The notes below the pieces were generated by a model that had not been told where the DNA came from, did no database searches, and saw only the letters and a list, made by a program, of their open reading frames with translations. A stretch of 39,519 bases of DNA from NCBI GenBank assembly GCA_945860375.1, contig CAMAQR010000034.1, forward strand, positions 1 through 39,519. The letters are read 5' to 3'. The position numbers and the translations under genes are program-made. Below are positions 1 to 7,872 of this stretch, piece after piece (the stretch's first letter is position 1; the number at the start of each line of letters is the position of its first letter). Source of the stretch: Pseudorhodobacter antarcticus. GTDB lineage: Bacteria; Pseudomonadota; Alphaproteobacteria; Rhodobacterales; Rhodobacteraceae.

Positions 1-144
1 ACAGAAATCGCATCGAACGCGCGTTTGGAAGGCTCAAAGACTGGCGGCGCATCGCAACACGATACGACAAGCTTGCCAGGAACTTCGCTTCAGCCGTCGC
101 ACTCGCTGCAGTCATCATCTGGTGGACTTGATTGAGTCTGGACC
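1..144 (+). mobile_element. IS5-family insertion sequence, right-end fragment
   Basis: This is the 3' end of an insertion sequence whose body lies left of the window. It holds the last 42 codons of a transposase and a short right terminal repeat ending GAGTCTGGACC at 144. The next four bases, 145-148, are CTAG, a target typical of many IS5-family elements. The last bases are an imperfect inverted match (about 9 of 14) to the element start at 39377, so both ends may belong to copies of the same or related IS. Exact copy boundaries cannot be proved without the missing part. Confidence 0.75.
3..131 (+). CDS. IS5-family DDE transposase, C-terminal fragment
   Basis: The reading frame open at the left edge ends at TGA 129-131. 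It encodes RNRIERAFGRLKDW near its start, which carries the R-(3)-E-(6)-K signature around the catalytic glutamate of IS5-family transposases, followed by RRIATRYDKLARNF and a hydrophobic tail. The family acts on IS terminal repeats by DDE chemistry. Only the last 42 residues are present, so whether the whole gene is intact is unknown. The style matches the IS427-type group of IS5, in which the transposase is often split over two frames. The right-edge fragment at 39450 supplies the matching N-terminal part of such a protein. Confidence 0.8.
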   Translation, partial: RNRIERAFGRLKDWRRIATRYDKLARNFASAVALAAVIIWWT

Positions 145-1290
145 CTAGGCCGCCTGCGCCATCCGCGCGGCGCAGGTGCCCAAGGGCATCATATCCGCGC
201 CCAGAACCAGCAAATCATCGGCATCGCGCCCGATGATTTGCGCCAGACCGGGTGCGCCAATCACCATGGAAGGCACCGTGACCGCCATCCGCAATGCCGC
301 CTCTGGCGCAATACCCAGCACCTGCACCAACCGTGATACGCTTTCAGCCATCGTGATATGCGCGCCCGCCAGCGACCCTTCGGCATTCACCAAGCGCCCG
401 CCGACCACCCGCACCTCTTGGCCGTAAAGCACGAAGCGATCCGACCCGCCGACAGTGGACATGGCGTCTGACACCAGAAACATCCGGTCCGGCACAGGCC
501 GTGCCCGGATCGCAAGTCCCAGCATGGCGTCGGCCACATGATGCCCGTCGCAGATGAATCCGCAGTACGCCGTCGAATTGATTGCCGCCCCCGTCACGCC
601 CGGCGCGCGGTTCAACATTGGCGACATCGCGTTGAAAAGATGAGTGAAACAGCTTGCTCCCTCGGCCAGCGCAGCCTGAACTGCCTCCGCCGTGGCATCG
701 GAATGGCCGATGGAGACGACCGCCCCCATCGCAACCAGGGCAGCTATCTGACCCGGCTGTACCGCTTCGGGCGCCAAGGTGGTTTTCACGAAAACGCCCC
801 TGTCGCGCAGCCGTTGCACATGCGCCATGGTCGTGCCGTCCAATGGCCGGATGAACTCTGAAGCGTGGGTGCCCCGGCGTGGCAGGCTCAGATGCGGGCC
901 CTCGATGTGCAAACCCAGAACGCCGCGCATGTCCTTGGCTTTGATCGCCGCATCCACCACCTGCGCCAACACCTCGGGCGTATCGCTGATCACTGTAGGC
1001 AAAATCCCCACCGTGCCAAACCGCCGGTGCGCGGCAGCCATGACCGCCATGGCTTGCGCCGTGGGTGCATTGTTCAGCAGCGCATCGCCACCGCCGTTGA
1101 CCTGCAAATCCAGATAACCCGGCGTCACAATCCCGCTCACACCGCGCCGTTCACCCCCTTGTGGAACTTCGGCCAACGCCGCCAATGCCACCACCCGGCC
1201 CTTCATCATACCAATCGCCATCCCGCTGCGCAGGGCTTGGCCATCAAAGACCTGATCGGGGCAAAGCCAAACGGGATGAGCGGAGGTCAT
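145..1290 (-). CDS. nagA: N-acetylglucosamine-6-phosphate deacetylase
   Basis: Cytoplasmic amidohydrolase removing acetate from GlcNAc-6-P (and possibly GalNAc-6-P) to give the amino-sugar phosphate. The 381-residue product has the family hallmarks in order: PGYLDLQVNGGG near residue 57, HIEGP near 128 (metal-binding Glu), GHSDA near 195, THLFNAM near 217, DGHH near 248 and VSDAM near 273. Length is normal for NagA. It is the last gene of the amino-sugar operon, and its ATG overlaps the stop of the GatZ-like gene by 4 bases (ATGA). The stop codon TAG lies inside the CTAG next to the left IS, so the IS inserted exactly at the 3' end of the gene without visibly shortening it. Confidence 0.93.
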   Translation of the reverse strand: MTSAHPVWLCPDQVFDGQALRSGMAIGMMKGRVVALAALAEVPQGGERRGVSGIVTPGYLDLQVNGGGDALLNNAPTAQAMAVMAAAHRRFGTVGILPTVISDTPEVLAQVVDAAIKAKDMRGVLGLHIEGPHLSLPRRGTHASEFIRPLDGTTMAHVQRLRDRGVFVKTTLAPEAVQPGQIAALVAMGAVVSIGHSDATAEAVQAALAEGASCFTHLFNAMSPMLNRAPGVTGAAINSTAYCGFICDGHHVADAMLGLAIRARPVPDRMFLVSDAMSTVGGSDRFVLYGQEVRVVGGRLVNAEGSLAGAHITMAESVSRLVQVLGIAPEAALRMAVTVPSMVIGAPGLAQIIGRDADDLLVLGADMMPLGTCAARMAQAA

Positions 1291-2582
1291 GGCACAGGCT
1301 CCTTGCCAAAGCTGGGGGCGGTGTCAAGGAAATAGGGTTCAAGGGCCAGCTGAACTTTGGCAAGAATAAGCGCCTGTGGCATTGGCCCCGCAATCTGTGC
1401 CGCGCGGGCAATCACGTCGGGGCCAAAGGCCTGCGTCAACAATGGCGCTGGCAACTGGCGGCCCTGCAGATCGTCCAGCACGGCTTTGACCGCTGCCATC
1501 GCCGCAGGCTGCGGCCAGTAATAGCGCATACGGTCGGCCAAACCGAAATGCCGCTCCACCCGCAGATCGCCGCTGCCACCCTGATAATGGCCCTGCCAAT
1601 AACCGGGCTGGGCCAGCATCAACCGTTCCATCACCTCACAAAGCGGCTCTGTGCTGGCCCAACCGGCCTGCTGTCGCAAACTGTCGAGACCGTACAGCGC
1701 CTGCCGATAGGCAAAGGTGAGCGCTGGACCAACCTTCTGGAATGCAAAGCCAAGTTGCGCCAGCCGTGGGAATACCACGGGGTGCTGGTAGTCGGTCGAA
1801 TGCGCCTCAAGGCAGACACCCGGCCAATCGGCCAGCACCGCCAGCAACCCCGGATCGCGGGGGGTCGGCATGTGATGAATGTCCATCGGCGAAAACTCGA
1901 CCCCCGGCTGCACCACCAGCCCACCGATCTGTCGCAGGGCATGCCCCAAGCCCGCTGCCTTGAACGCCTTGGCATGCGCCGCCAAGGTTGCCGCCGCATT
2001 GGCCGGAGTGGTTGGGGCAATCTCGCCATGCTCATCTGCACGCGCGCCACCCGGAGGCGGCACTTCGGTGCCGATCACGAACAGCAGCGCCCTCGGATCG
2101 CGCGCCGCCGCCAACGCCGCCGCTGCCAAATCTGCCGCCCGCGCCGCCGCCAAACCATCGCCCACCTGCGCAGGTTCGCCCTGACAGCCCTCGCTGCAAT
2201 CAAGGTGAATCTTGTTGAACCCGGCACGCACATAGTCCGCCACCAGCACGCGGGCCTTCGCCATCGCCAGATCGGCAGGGCCCTTGCGCCACGCCTGCGG
2301 ACCCAGATGGTCGCCGCCAAAGATGATCCGCGTCCGGGTCACCCCCGCCGCAAAGGCAATGCCATGCACAAAAGCGATGAAATCGGCGGGCCGCATCCCG
2401 GTGTAGCCGCCATCCTGATTGACCTGATTGCTGGTCGCCTCAATCACCACCGGGCGGTCCAATCGCTCGGCCAGCATCAGACTGGCCCGCAGCACCTCGG
2501 GATGGGCCGAACACACCGACGGAATCGCGCAGATTTGCCCGGCCCGGTTGCGCGCGATGATGTCCCGCAGAATGTCAGCCAT
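1287..2582 (-). CDS. GatZ/KbaZ-family protein, probable D-tagatose-6-phosphate 4-epimerase
   Basis: A 431-residue member of the GatZ/KbaZ family, historically called the non-catalytic subunit of tagatose-bisphosphate aldolase. Visible family features are IPSVCSAHP near residue 20, VIEATSNQVNQDGGYTGM near 46, FGGDHLGP near 90 and KIHLDCSEGC near 125. No GatY/KbaY aldolase and no tagatose-6-P kinase is present in the window. Some alphaproteobacterial GatZ-like proteins are established as tagatose-6-P 4-epimerases (known from Agrobacterium polyol pathways), which would convert AgaS product to fructose-6-P. That role is inference. The start at 2582 is chosen because the ATG overlaps the kinase stop by 8 bases; an upstream in-frame extension lies inside the kinase gene. 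Confidence 0.8.
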   Translation of the reverse strand: MADILRDIIARNRAGQICAIPSVCSAHPEVLRASLMLAERLDRPVVIEATSNQVNQDGGYTGMRPADFIAFVHGIAFAAGVTRTRIIFGGDHLGPQAWRKGPADLAMAKARVLVADYVRAGFNKIHLDCSEGCQGEPAQVGDGLAAARAADLAAAALAAARDPRALLFVIGTEVPPPGGARADEHGEIAPTTPANAAATLAAHAKAFKAAGLGHALRQIGGLVVQPGVEFSPMDIHHMPTPRDPGLLAVLADWPGVCLEAHSTDYQHPVVFPRLAQLGFAFQKVGPALTFAYRQALYGLDSLRQQAGWASTEPLCEVMERLMLAQPGYWQGHYQGGSGDLRVERHFGLADRMRYYWPQPAAMAAVKAVLDDLQGRQLPAPLLTQAFGPDVIARAAQIAGPMPQALILAKVQLALEPYFLDTAPSFGKEPVP

Positions 2583-3480
2583 GCCCAGCCTCCCGGTAGG
2601 CCGCGTAAGCTGCCCCGCGCGCGCCGGTGGCATCGCCGCCTTCGGCCAATCGAAGCAGTGGAATTTGAAATCCGGCCAGTTGTGCCTGTTGCAAACGGAT
2701 GGTCAACTCGTCCACCAACCCCTCGGCCCGTGCCAAACCACCACCCAACACCACGCAAGCGGGGTCAAGCGTCAGGGTCAGTGTCACCATCAGATCGGTT
2801 AGCAGGTCCATCCAGATCGACCAACATTCGGCAATGTCAGTCTCTGTTCTTTGCGCAACAATTTCTTGCGGCAGCATCTGCCGCCCGGTTTTCAACGCCA
2901 CTATCCGCGCCAAACCCGGCCCAGAGATCAGGGTTTCGGTGCACCCAATCCGGCCGCAGCCGCAGGCCAGCAAGGGCAACCCGTGGCGAATCATTGGCCC
3001 TGCGGACAGCGGAAAATGCCCAAACTCGCCGCCCGTGCCCGAAGGACTGTCCAGCAAGTGCCCATCCACAACCACCCCACCCGCCACGCCAGTGCCAAGG
3101 TTCAACCCCATCGCGGTCTTGAATCCCCGCGCTGCGCCGAACATCGCCTCTGACAGGGCCTGAGCGCGGCAGTCATTGACATAGGTGATGGCGCGGCCCG
3201 CCATGGCCTGAATGTCCGCTGGAAAGGGGCGGCCCGAGGCGGGCAAATTGGCCGTCAGCGCCAGTCCACTGGTCGGATTGATCAAACCCGCAGCCGAAAC
3301 GCCAATCGGAATCGGCCCGGCGCGCGCGGTGATCCAATCTATTTGATCGACCATCGCCCGCACCAACATGTCGTACCCCTTGGGCGTCGCTATGCGAAGG
3401 GAATCGACCCTGTTCCACGCGGAGTCAAAGAGTTGCGCCTCTATCTTGGTGCCGCCCAGATCAATCCCCGCCGCAATCAT
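2575..3480 (-). CDS. nagK: ROK-family N-acetylhexosamine kinase (NagK-like)
   Basis: A 301-residue sugar kinase of the ROK family. It opens with the phosphate-binding motif GIDLGGTKIEA, has NDCRAQALSEA near residue 103 (the position of the catalytic Asp region), GLNLGTGVAGG near 125, GEFGHFPL near 152, and the zinc-binding CGCGRIGC near 172 that defines ROK kinases. ROK kinases in this context phosphorylate free GlcNAc or related N-acetylhexosamine at O-6, consistent with an ABC importer that delivers unphosphorylated sugar. It overlaps the AgaS-like gene by 4 bases upstream and the GatZ-like gene by 8 bases downstream, so all are translationally coupled. The exact sugar (GlcNAc, GalNAc or ManNAc) cannot be read from sequence. 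Confidence 0.87.
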   Translation of the reverse strand: MIAAGIDLGGTKIEAQLFDSAWNRVDSLRIATPKGYDMLVRAMVDQIDWITARAGPIPIGVSAAGLINPTSGLALTANLPASGRPFPADIQAMAGRAITYVNDCRAQALSEAMFGAARGFKTAMGLNLGTGVAGGVVVDGHLLDSPSGTGGEFGHFPLSAGPMIRHGLPLLACGCGRIGCTETLISGPGLARIVALKTGRQMLPQEIVAQRTETDIAECWSIWMDLLTDLMVTLTLTLDPACVVLGGGLARAEGLVDELTIRLQQAQLAGFQIPLLRLAEGGDATGARGAAYAAYREAGHG

Positions 3481-4547
3481 TTCGCCACCACCGGATAGAG
3501 CTTTACCCCTGAAACCACCCGCGACAACGTGCCTTGGCCCGCAAACGGGTCATCAACGGGCAGACCCAAGGCATCAGACCAGACCACGGCCAAAACTTGC
3601 GCCAACACCACGGGCAGAATGATACCCCATCCGCCCGTCGGAATGTCCACATCGCCCCCCGGACCCGCCAACGTCGTCACAGACCCCGGAAACTGCACCC
3701 GTAACTCTGCCACCAGATCGGCATCATATCGGGCTGCGTGCGGGTCATCTGACCCAAACACCCAGATATTCGTAACCCCCCGTACAAAGGATTTCGGTCC
3801 GTGGCGGAATCCCAGTGTTGATTCCCAAAGAGCCGGAATTTGCCCTGCCGCCAGCTCCATCACCTTCAGCGCCGCCTCACGCGCTGCAAAGGTCAGCGGG
3901 CCAGAGCCGACAAACACCACCCGTTCGGGGATATGTGCGATCTGCGCAAGGCTCGTGAACTCCGGTAACAAACGGGTCAAGATTGTGGAAAGCGTCTCAA
4001 ACACCGCCGGAATCGCGCGCAATTCGACCGACCGATCGAACAGCGCCAGCGCCGTCAGCAGCATGGTCGAAAAGCTGGAGGTCATTGCAAACCCGGCGTC
4101 GTGCGTGGCGTCCGGCAGTACCACCACCCGCTGATGTCTCGCCGCGCGCGTGGCCAGTGCAGACACCGCGTTGCAAGTGATGTTCAGCCGGGGCGCGTCC
4201 GGGGCCAAGGCGTCCAACGCATCCAGCACCCCCAGCGTTTCCGCGCTGTCGCCAGACCGCCCAAAGCTGACGATCAGCGGATTGCGCCCGGTCAGATAGG
4301 CCCATGGCCGCGCCACCAGATCCGTTGTTGCCACGGCGCGCACCCGCGGACCGCCTTCCAAAGCGGCCTCGACCATCTCGCCGATATAGGCGGAAGACCC
4401 GGCCCCGCAGAACCAGACCTCGTCCACCGCCAGCCCGTCAATCCAGCCGCGCAGTCCGGCCACATCAAGCCGATTGCCCCAATCCGCCCAGATCGCAGGC
4501 TGTGCCTGTATCTCGCGCCACGTCGCATAGCGTGTCAGATCGGTCAT
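3477..4547 (-). CDS. agaS: SIS-domain aminosugar isomerase/deaminase, AgaS-like
   Basis: A 356-residue cytoplasmic protein with two SIS (sugar isomerase) domains. The first contains VWFCGAGSSAYIGE near residue 44 and SFGRSGDSAETL near 94, typical phosphosugar-binding loops. The second contains VVFVGSGPLTFAAREAALKVMEL near 210 and GFRHGPKSFV near 246. The combination resembles AgaS, which deaminates and isomerises galactosamine-6-P to tagatose-6-P. It stands between a second SIS protein and the ROK kinase with ATGA overlaps on both sides. Two different SIS enzymes in one operon suggest that both gluco- and galacto-configured aminosugar phosphates are handled, which is inference. Confidence 0.8.
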   Translation of the reverse strand: MTDLTRYATWREIQAQPAIWADWGNRLDVAGLRGWIDGLAVDEVWFCGAGSSAYIGEMVEAALEGGPRVRAVATTDLVARPWAYLTGRNPLIVSFGRSGDSAETLGVLDALDALAPDAPRLNITCNAVSALATRAARHQRVVVLPDATHDAGFAMTSSFSTMLLTALALFDRSVELRAIPAVFETLSTILTRLLPEFTSLAQIAHIPERVVFVGSGPLTFAAREAALKVMELAAGQIPALWESTLGFRHGPKSFVRGVTNIWVFGSDDPHAARYDADLVAELRVQFPGSVTTLAGPGGDVDIPTGGWGIILPVVLAQVLAVVWSDALGLPVDDPFAGQGTLSRVVSGVKLYPVVAK

Positions 4548-5563
4548 GTCGTTTGCGTCACTTTCGATAAGGTAGTGGGGTGGTCCGGGTCATGCCCAAG
4601 CGCCAAAGCCAAGGCCAGAACCAAGGGGTAAGTCAGATACAGCAGCAGCGCCGCCGCCGCCGCCGGTGTCAGATCCCTTGCGTCAACATCCATGGGGCGC
4701 AGCCGGAACACAGTGCCACCGGAATTGCGAAACCGCGTCTCGGCCGCGTCCAGACTGGCCTGCACCTCGCGCTGCCCAGTGTCCAGGATCAACACCAAAA
4801 GCGGCTTTGTGACCAGTTGCAGCGGGCCGTGCAGCACTTCGGTGCTGGAATAGGCCTCGGCATGCAGGGCGCAGGTTTCCTTCAGCTTGAGCGCCAGTTC
4901 CTGCGCCGCGCCAAAGCCGGTATCGCGACCGATGATATAAACGTGCTGGGCGCGCAACAGGGCGGACAGCAGGGCCTTGGTTTGAGGATGTTCCGCCCCA
5001 GCCAGCAGCGCGATGATCTGCGCGGAAGCCTGCGCGCGCGCGGCGTAATCTGGCTCTAACACAGCCAAAAATGCCATACCCGCTGCGATGGACCCGATGA
5101 CGGATTTGGTCGCGGGCACCGCCAGTTCGGGCCCCGCACCAATCGGAATTGTCACCTGCGCAACCTTTGAAACAGGCGAATCCGGCGCATTGACCAGTGC
5201 AACAACGGCGCCGCCACTGTCGCGGGCACCACGGGCAGAGCGCAGCAAATCCTCGCTTGCCCCCGATTGCGACACCACAAGCGACAGCGTTCCGGCCATA
5301 TCCACCCCCCGCCCCAAGGAGAATACCGAAGGCGGCAGCGACGTCATTGGCTTGGCAGTTTCGCGCATGAACTCGTAGGCCAAGATAGTGGCAGCAGCGT
5401 CGGACGACCCGCGCGCTATGGTGTAGATCGCGCGGCAATTGTCCAAATGCAGTGCTGCCAATTCTGCCCGCGCCCTTTCAGAAACCGCCTCTGCCACTGT
5501 GCGGGCGAAAACGCCGGGGGCTTTTGCAATCTCGGCGCTCATATATTGGCCGGCTGTGGTCAT
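4544..5563 (-). CDS. GlmS-like SIS-domain glucosamine-6-phosphate deaminase/isomerase
   Basis: A 339-residue protein equal to the isomerase half of GlmS without the glutaminase domain, the layout of NagB-II type GlcN-6-P deaminases. Motifs: TIARGSSDAAA near residue 48, SQSGASEDLL near 98, PATKSVIGSI near 149, IGRDTGFGAAQELALKLKE near 210 and AEAYSSTEVLHGP near 231. The expected reaction is GlcN-6-P to fructose-6-P plus ammonia. The start at 5563 is chosen because its ATG overlaps the preceding stop as ATGA; a second in-frame Met at 5542 is possible. No NagB of the classical fold is present, which fits this protein filling that step. Confidence 0.82.
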   Translation of the reverse strand: MTTAGQYMSAEIAKAPGVFARTVAEAVSERARAELAALHLDNCRAIYTIARGSSDAAATILAYEFMRETAKPMTSLPPSVFSLGRGVDMAGTLSLVVSQSGASEDLLRSARGARDSGGAVVALVNAPDSPVSKVAQVTIPIGAGPELAVPATKSVIGSIAAGMAFLAVLEPDYAARAQASAQIIALLAGAEHPQTKALLSALLRAQHVYIIGRDTGFGAAQELALKLKETCALHAEAYSSTEVLHGPLQLVTKPLLVLILDTGQREVQASLDAAETRFRNSGGTVFRLRPMDVDARDLTPAAAAALLLYLTYPLVLALALALGHDPDHPTTLSKVTQTT

Positions 5564-6702
5564 TTGCGCAGACCGTAGGCGTCCAGCCTTGCCCAAACAT
5601 CGGTCAGGTCCACCACCTGACCGGTTTCCCGGGCTTGGTCCAGCGCGATGGCGGCAATTCCAGCTTCCATCGCGTCCAGAATTGACACCGGCAGATGGTC
5701 GGTCTGGCCGCGCAGATAGCGCGCGATATCGGCGCACATCAACTGATCCGCGCCATAATGCGCGCCCTTTGCGGCGGCGCCCTGCGTGTAATCATGATCC
5801 ACCAGCCGCGTACCATCTCGCGCCGTGACCTTCAGAAAGCCCCGCACAAAGTCCCCCTCGGCCATGCCATGCGTGCCCATCACGCAAAACCGCCTGTGTT
5901 CATCCGGCACGTTCAGGTTGGTGTGAAATGCCAGTGACGCCCCACTTTCATACTGCAAGATTGCGGTCTGAAAGTCGATGATATCACCATCCGACCGGAA
6001 CGGATCATCGGTGCTTTCCCAAACCGACTGTTTCACGTGAAACAGCTCCGCCTCGGCATTCGATGCGGGCGCGTTCTCCGGCACAAACGATTTGCGCCCG
6101 CCAAAGCTGGCCACCCGCACCGGACGCGACCCCGTGACCATGTTATAGATATCAAGGTCATGGCAGCATTTTTCCAGCATGAAGCCGCCCGCCAGATCCG
6201 TCCGCCGCCGCCAATCGCGCATGAAGAACGCGCCATGATAAGGGGCGATATGCTCGTTCGCTTCAAGCGACACCACGCGGCCCAATTGCCCTGCCGCCAT
6301 GGAACTGCGCAGATCAACCATGTGCTGCGAATAGCGCAGTACCAGCCCCACCATCGCCCGGTTGACACCGCCATTTTCCGAAAGCAACCGCGCCAGTTCC
6401 AGCGTTTCGTCAATCGAGATCACCACCGGCTTTTCGGTGAACAGCTGCACACCGGCCAGCAATCCCAACCGTACCTGTTCCAGGTGAAAAACGTTGGGCG
6501 AGAACACGCAGTACAAATCCGGCTTGGCCTGCGCCAGCATCGCCGCGATGCTGTCATAGCGCGGCGTGTCCAGACCGATCATGTCCAGATGCGTCGGCTG
6601 CGGATCATAGAAGCCCACAATCTCGACTTCCGGCATTTCAGCCTTCAGCGTGGTCAGCACATGCCCAGCCCGCAGGCCAATGCCCGAGGTTACAACGCGC
6701 AT
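5560..6702 (-). CDS. Gfo/Idh/MocA-family NAD(P)-dependent oxidoreductase
   Basis: A 380-residue sugar-type dehydrogenase. The N-terminal nucleotide fold begins RVVTSGIGLRAGHV, and FTEKPVVIS near residue 93 matches the EKP signature of the family. The C-terminal half has GGFMLEKCCHDLDIYNMVTG near 178 with the usual conserved Lys/His/Asp type residues. Substrate is not determinable; in this operon an aminosugar, or an oxidised sugar of the imported oligosaccharide, is likely. The start at 6702 is preferred over an upstream TTG because AAGGAGAG sits 5 bases before its ATG. The gene starts 11 bases after the transporter ATPase stop, and its stop overlaps the GlmS-like gene. Confidence 0.82.
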   Translation of the reverse strand: MRVVTSGIGLRAGHVLTTLKAEMPEVEIVGFYDPQPTHLDMIGLDTPRYDSIAAMLAQAKPDLYCVFSPNVFHLEQVRLGLLAGVQLFTEKPVVISIDETLELARLLSENGGVNRAMVGLVLRYSQHMVDLRSSMAAGQLGRVVSLEANEHIAPYHGAFFMRDWRRRTDLAGGFMLEKCCHDLDIYNMVTGSRPVRVASFGGRKSFVPENAPASNAEAELFHVKQSVWESTDDPFRSDGDIIDFQTAILQYESGASLAFHTNLNVPDEHRRFCVMGTHGMAEGDFVRGFLKVTARDGTRLVDHDYTQGAAAKGAHYGADQLMCADIARYLRGQTDHLPVSILDAMEAGIAAIALDQARETGQVVDLTDVWARLDAYGLRK

Positions 6703-6713
6703 TTTTCTCTCCT

Positions 6714-7808
6714 TCAAGCCGTCAGGGCAGGGGCAGACCGGCGGCGCATCACGTTGCCGCTGGCGTCAAAAACATGGCAATCGGCAGGGTTCACAGTGAC
6801 GCCAATGGTTTCGCCTTCGCGCACCGGGGTATCGCCGGGCAAAGCGGCACAAAGGCGGGTGCCGTCGGCCATCTCTCCATAGGTGATTGATACCCCGCCC
6901 AGTCGCTCCAGCACCCGCACCTGCATCGACAGGCCGGTGCCCAGCGTCACATTCTCGGGCCGCATCCCGACCTCGACCCTATCGCCCGGTTTGGCAGTGG
7001 CGGTATCCACCGGCAAGGTCATCTGATGGCCGCCATGGAACTCAACCGCCAGCCCGTCAGCGGTCCCCAACACCTTGGCAGGCAGCAGGTTCATATTTGG
7101 CTGGCCGATGAACGTCGCCACAAACCGCGTGGCTGGGTGGTGATACAATTCCATCGGCGTCCCGAACTGTTCCACCTTTCCCTTGTTCAGCACCACGATC
7201 CGGTGCGCCATCGTCATCGCCTCGATCTGATCATGGGTCACATAGATCATCGTGGCCGACAGATCGCGGTGCAATTGGCTCAGTTCCACCCGCATATCGC
7301 CGCGCAGGGCGGCATCAAGGTTCGACAAAGGCTCGTCGAACAAGAATACCTTGGGGTTGCGCACAATGCTGCGGCCAATCGCGACCCGCTGCCGCTGCCC
7401 GCCAGACAGCTGCCCCGGCTTCAACTGCAACTTGTCCGTCAGTTTCAAGATATCGGCGGCCTTGGCGACTTTGGCGCGCACCTCGGCTTCGGGCAACTTT
7501 TGCACCCGCAGCGGAAAGGCGATATTTTCAAACACCGTCAGGTGCGGGTACAAAGCATAGCTTTGGAACACCATGGAAACCCCGCGATCCACTGGGGCGG
7601 CGTCCGACACATCGACGCCGTCAATGACAATCTGACCCGACGTCGCCTCTTCCAACCCGGCCACGATCCGCAACAATGTGGACTTGCCGCAGCCCGAAGG
7701 CCCGACGAATACCACGAACTCCTTGTCGCGGATGGCCAGATCAATGCCATGCAGCACGGCCGCCGCGCCGAAAGATTTGGTGATGTTTTGCAGGTTCAGC
7801 GTGGCCAT
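6714..7808 (-). CDS. ugpC: Carbohydrate ABC transporter ATP-binding protein (UgpC/MalK-type)
   Basis: A 364-residue inner-membrane-associated ATPase that powers the sugar importer encoded upstream. Walker A is GPSGCGKST near residue 38, the Q-loop is in VFQSYALYPHL near 80, the signature LSGGQRQRVAIGR is near 134, Walker B is VFLFDEPLSNLD near 154 and the H-loop is YVTHDQ near 188. A C-terminal TOBE/OB regulatory domain, as in MalK and UgpC, follows from about residue 235 (MRPENV near 288). The ATG at 7808 has GAGGA upstream. It follows the binding-protein gene across a 64-base gap that contains a GC-rich hairpin. Confidence 0.9.
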   Translation of the reverse strand: MATLNLQNITKSFGAAAVLHGIDLAIRDKEFVVFVGPSGCGKSTLLRIVAGLEEATSGQIVIDGVDVSDAAPVDRGVSMVFQSYALYPHLTVFENIAFPLRVQKLPEAEVRAKVAKAADILKLTDKLQLKPGQLSGGQRQRVAIGRSIVRNPKVFLFDEPLSNLDAALRGDMRVELSQLHRDLSATMIYVTHDQIEAMTMAHRIVVLNKGKVEQFGTPMELYHHPATRFVATFIGQPNMNLLPAKVLGTADGLAVEFHGGHQMTLPVDTATAKPGDRVEVGMRPENVTLGTGLSMQVRVLERLGGVSITYGEMADGTRLCAALPGDTPVREGETIGVTVNPADCHVFDASGNVMRRRSAPALTA

Positions 7809-7843
7809 GGGCGTCCTCGGAGGGTTGGGCTCAGGAAAATGGG

Positions 7844-7863
7844 GGGGGGCGGCAAGGCCCCCC
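7844..7863 (-). terminator. Intercistronic GC hairpin after the sugar-binding-protein gene
   Basis: Bases 7844-7850 pair with 7857-7863 in a seven-pair GC stem with a 6-base loop. On the minus strand it lies 10 bases after the binding-protein stop and is followed by CATTTT. Such structures commonly protect the 3' end of binding-protein mRNA or act as partial terminators so that this component is made in excess. The role is inference. Confidence 0.45.
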
Positions 7864-7872
7864 GCCGTTGGT

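Noticed and set aside
1161..3122. 653-codon plus-strand frame across gatZ-like and nagK genes
   Set aside because: Rich in Arg, Pro, His and Gln, as expected for the antisense of GC-rich coding DNA; both minus-strand genes have clear motifs.
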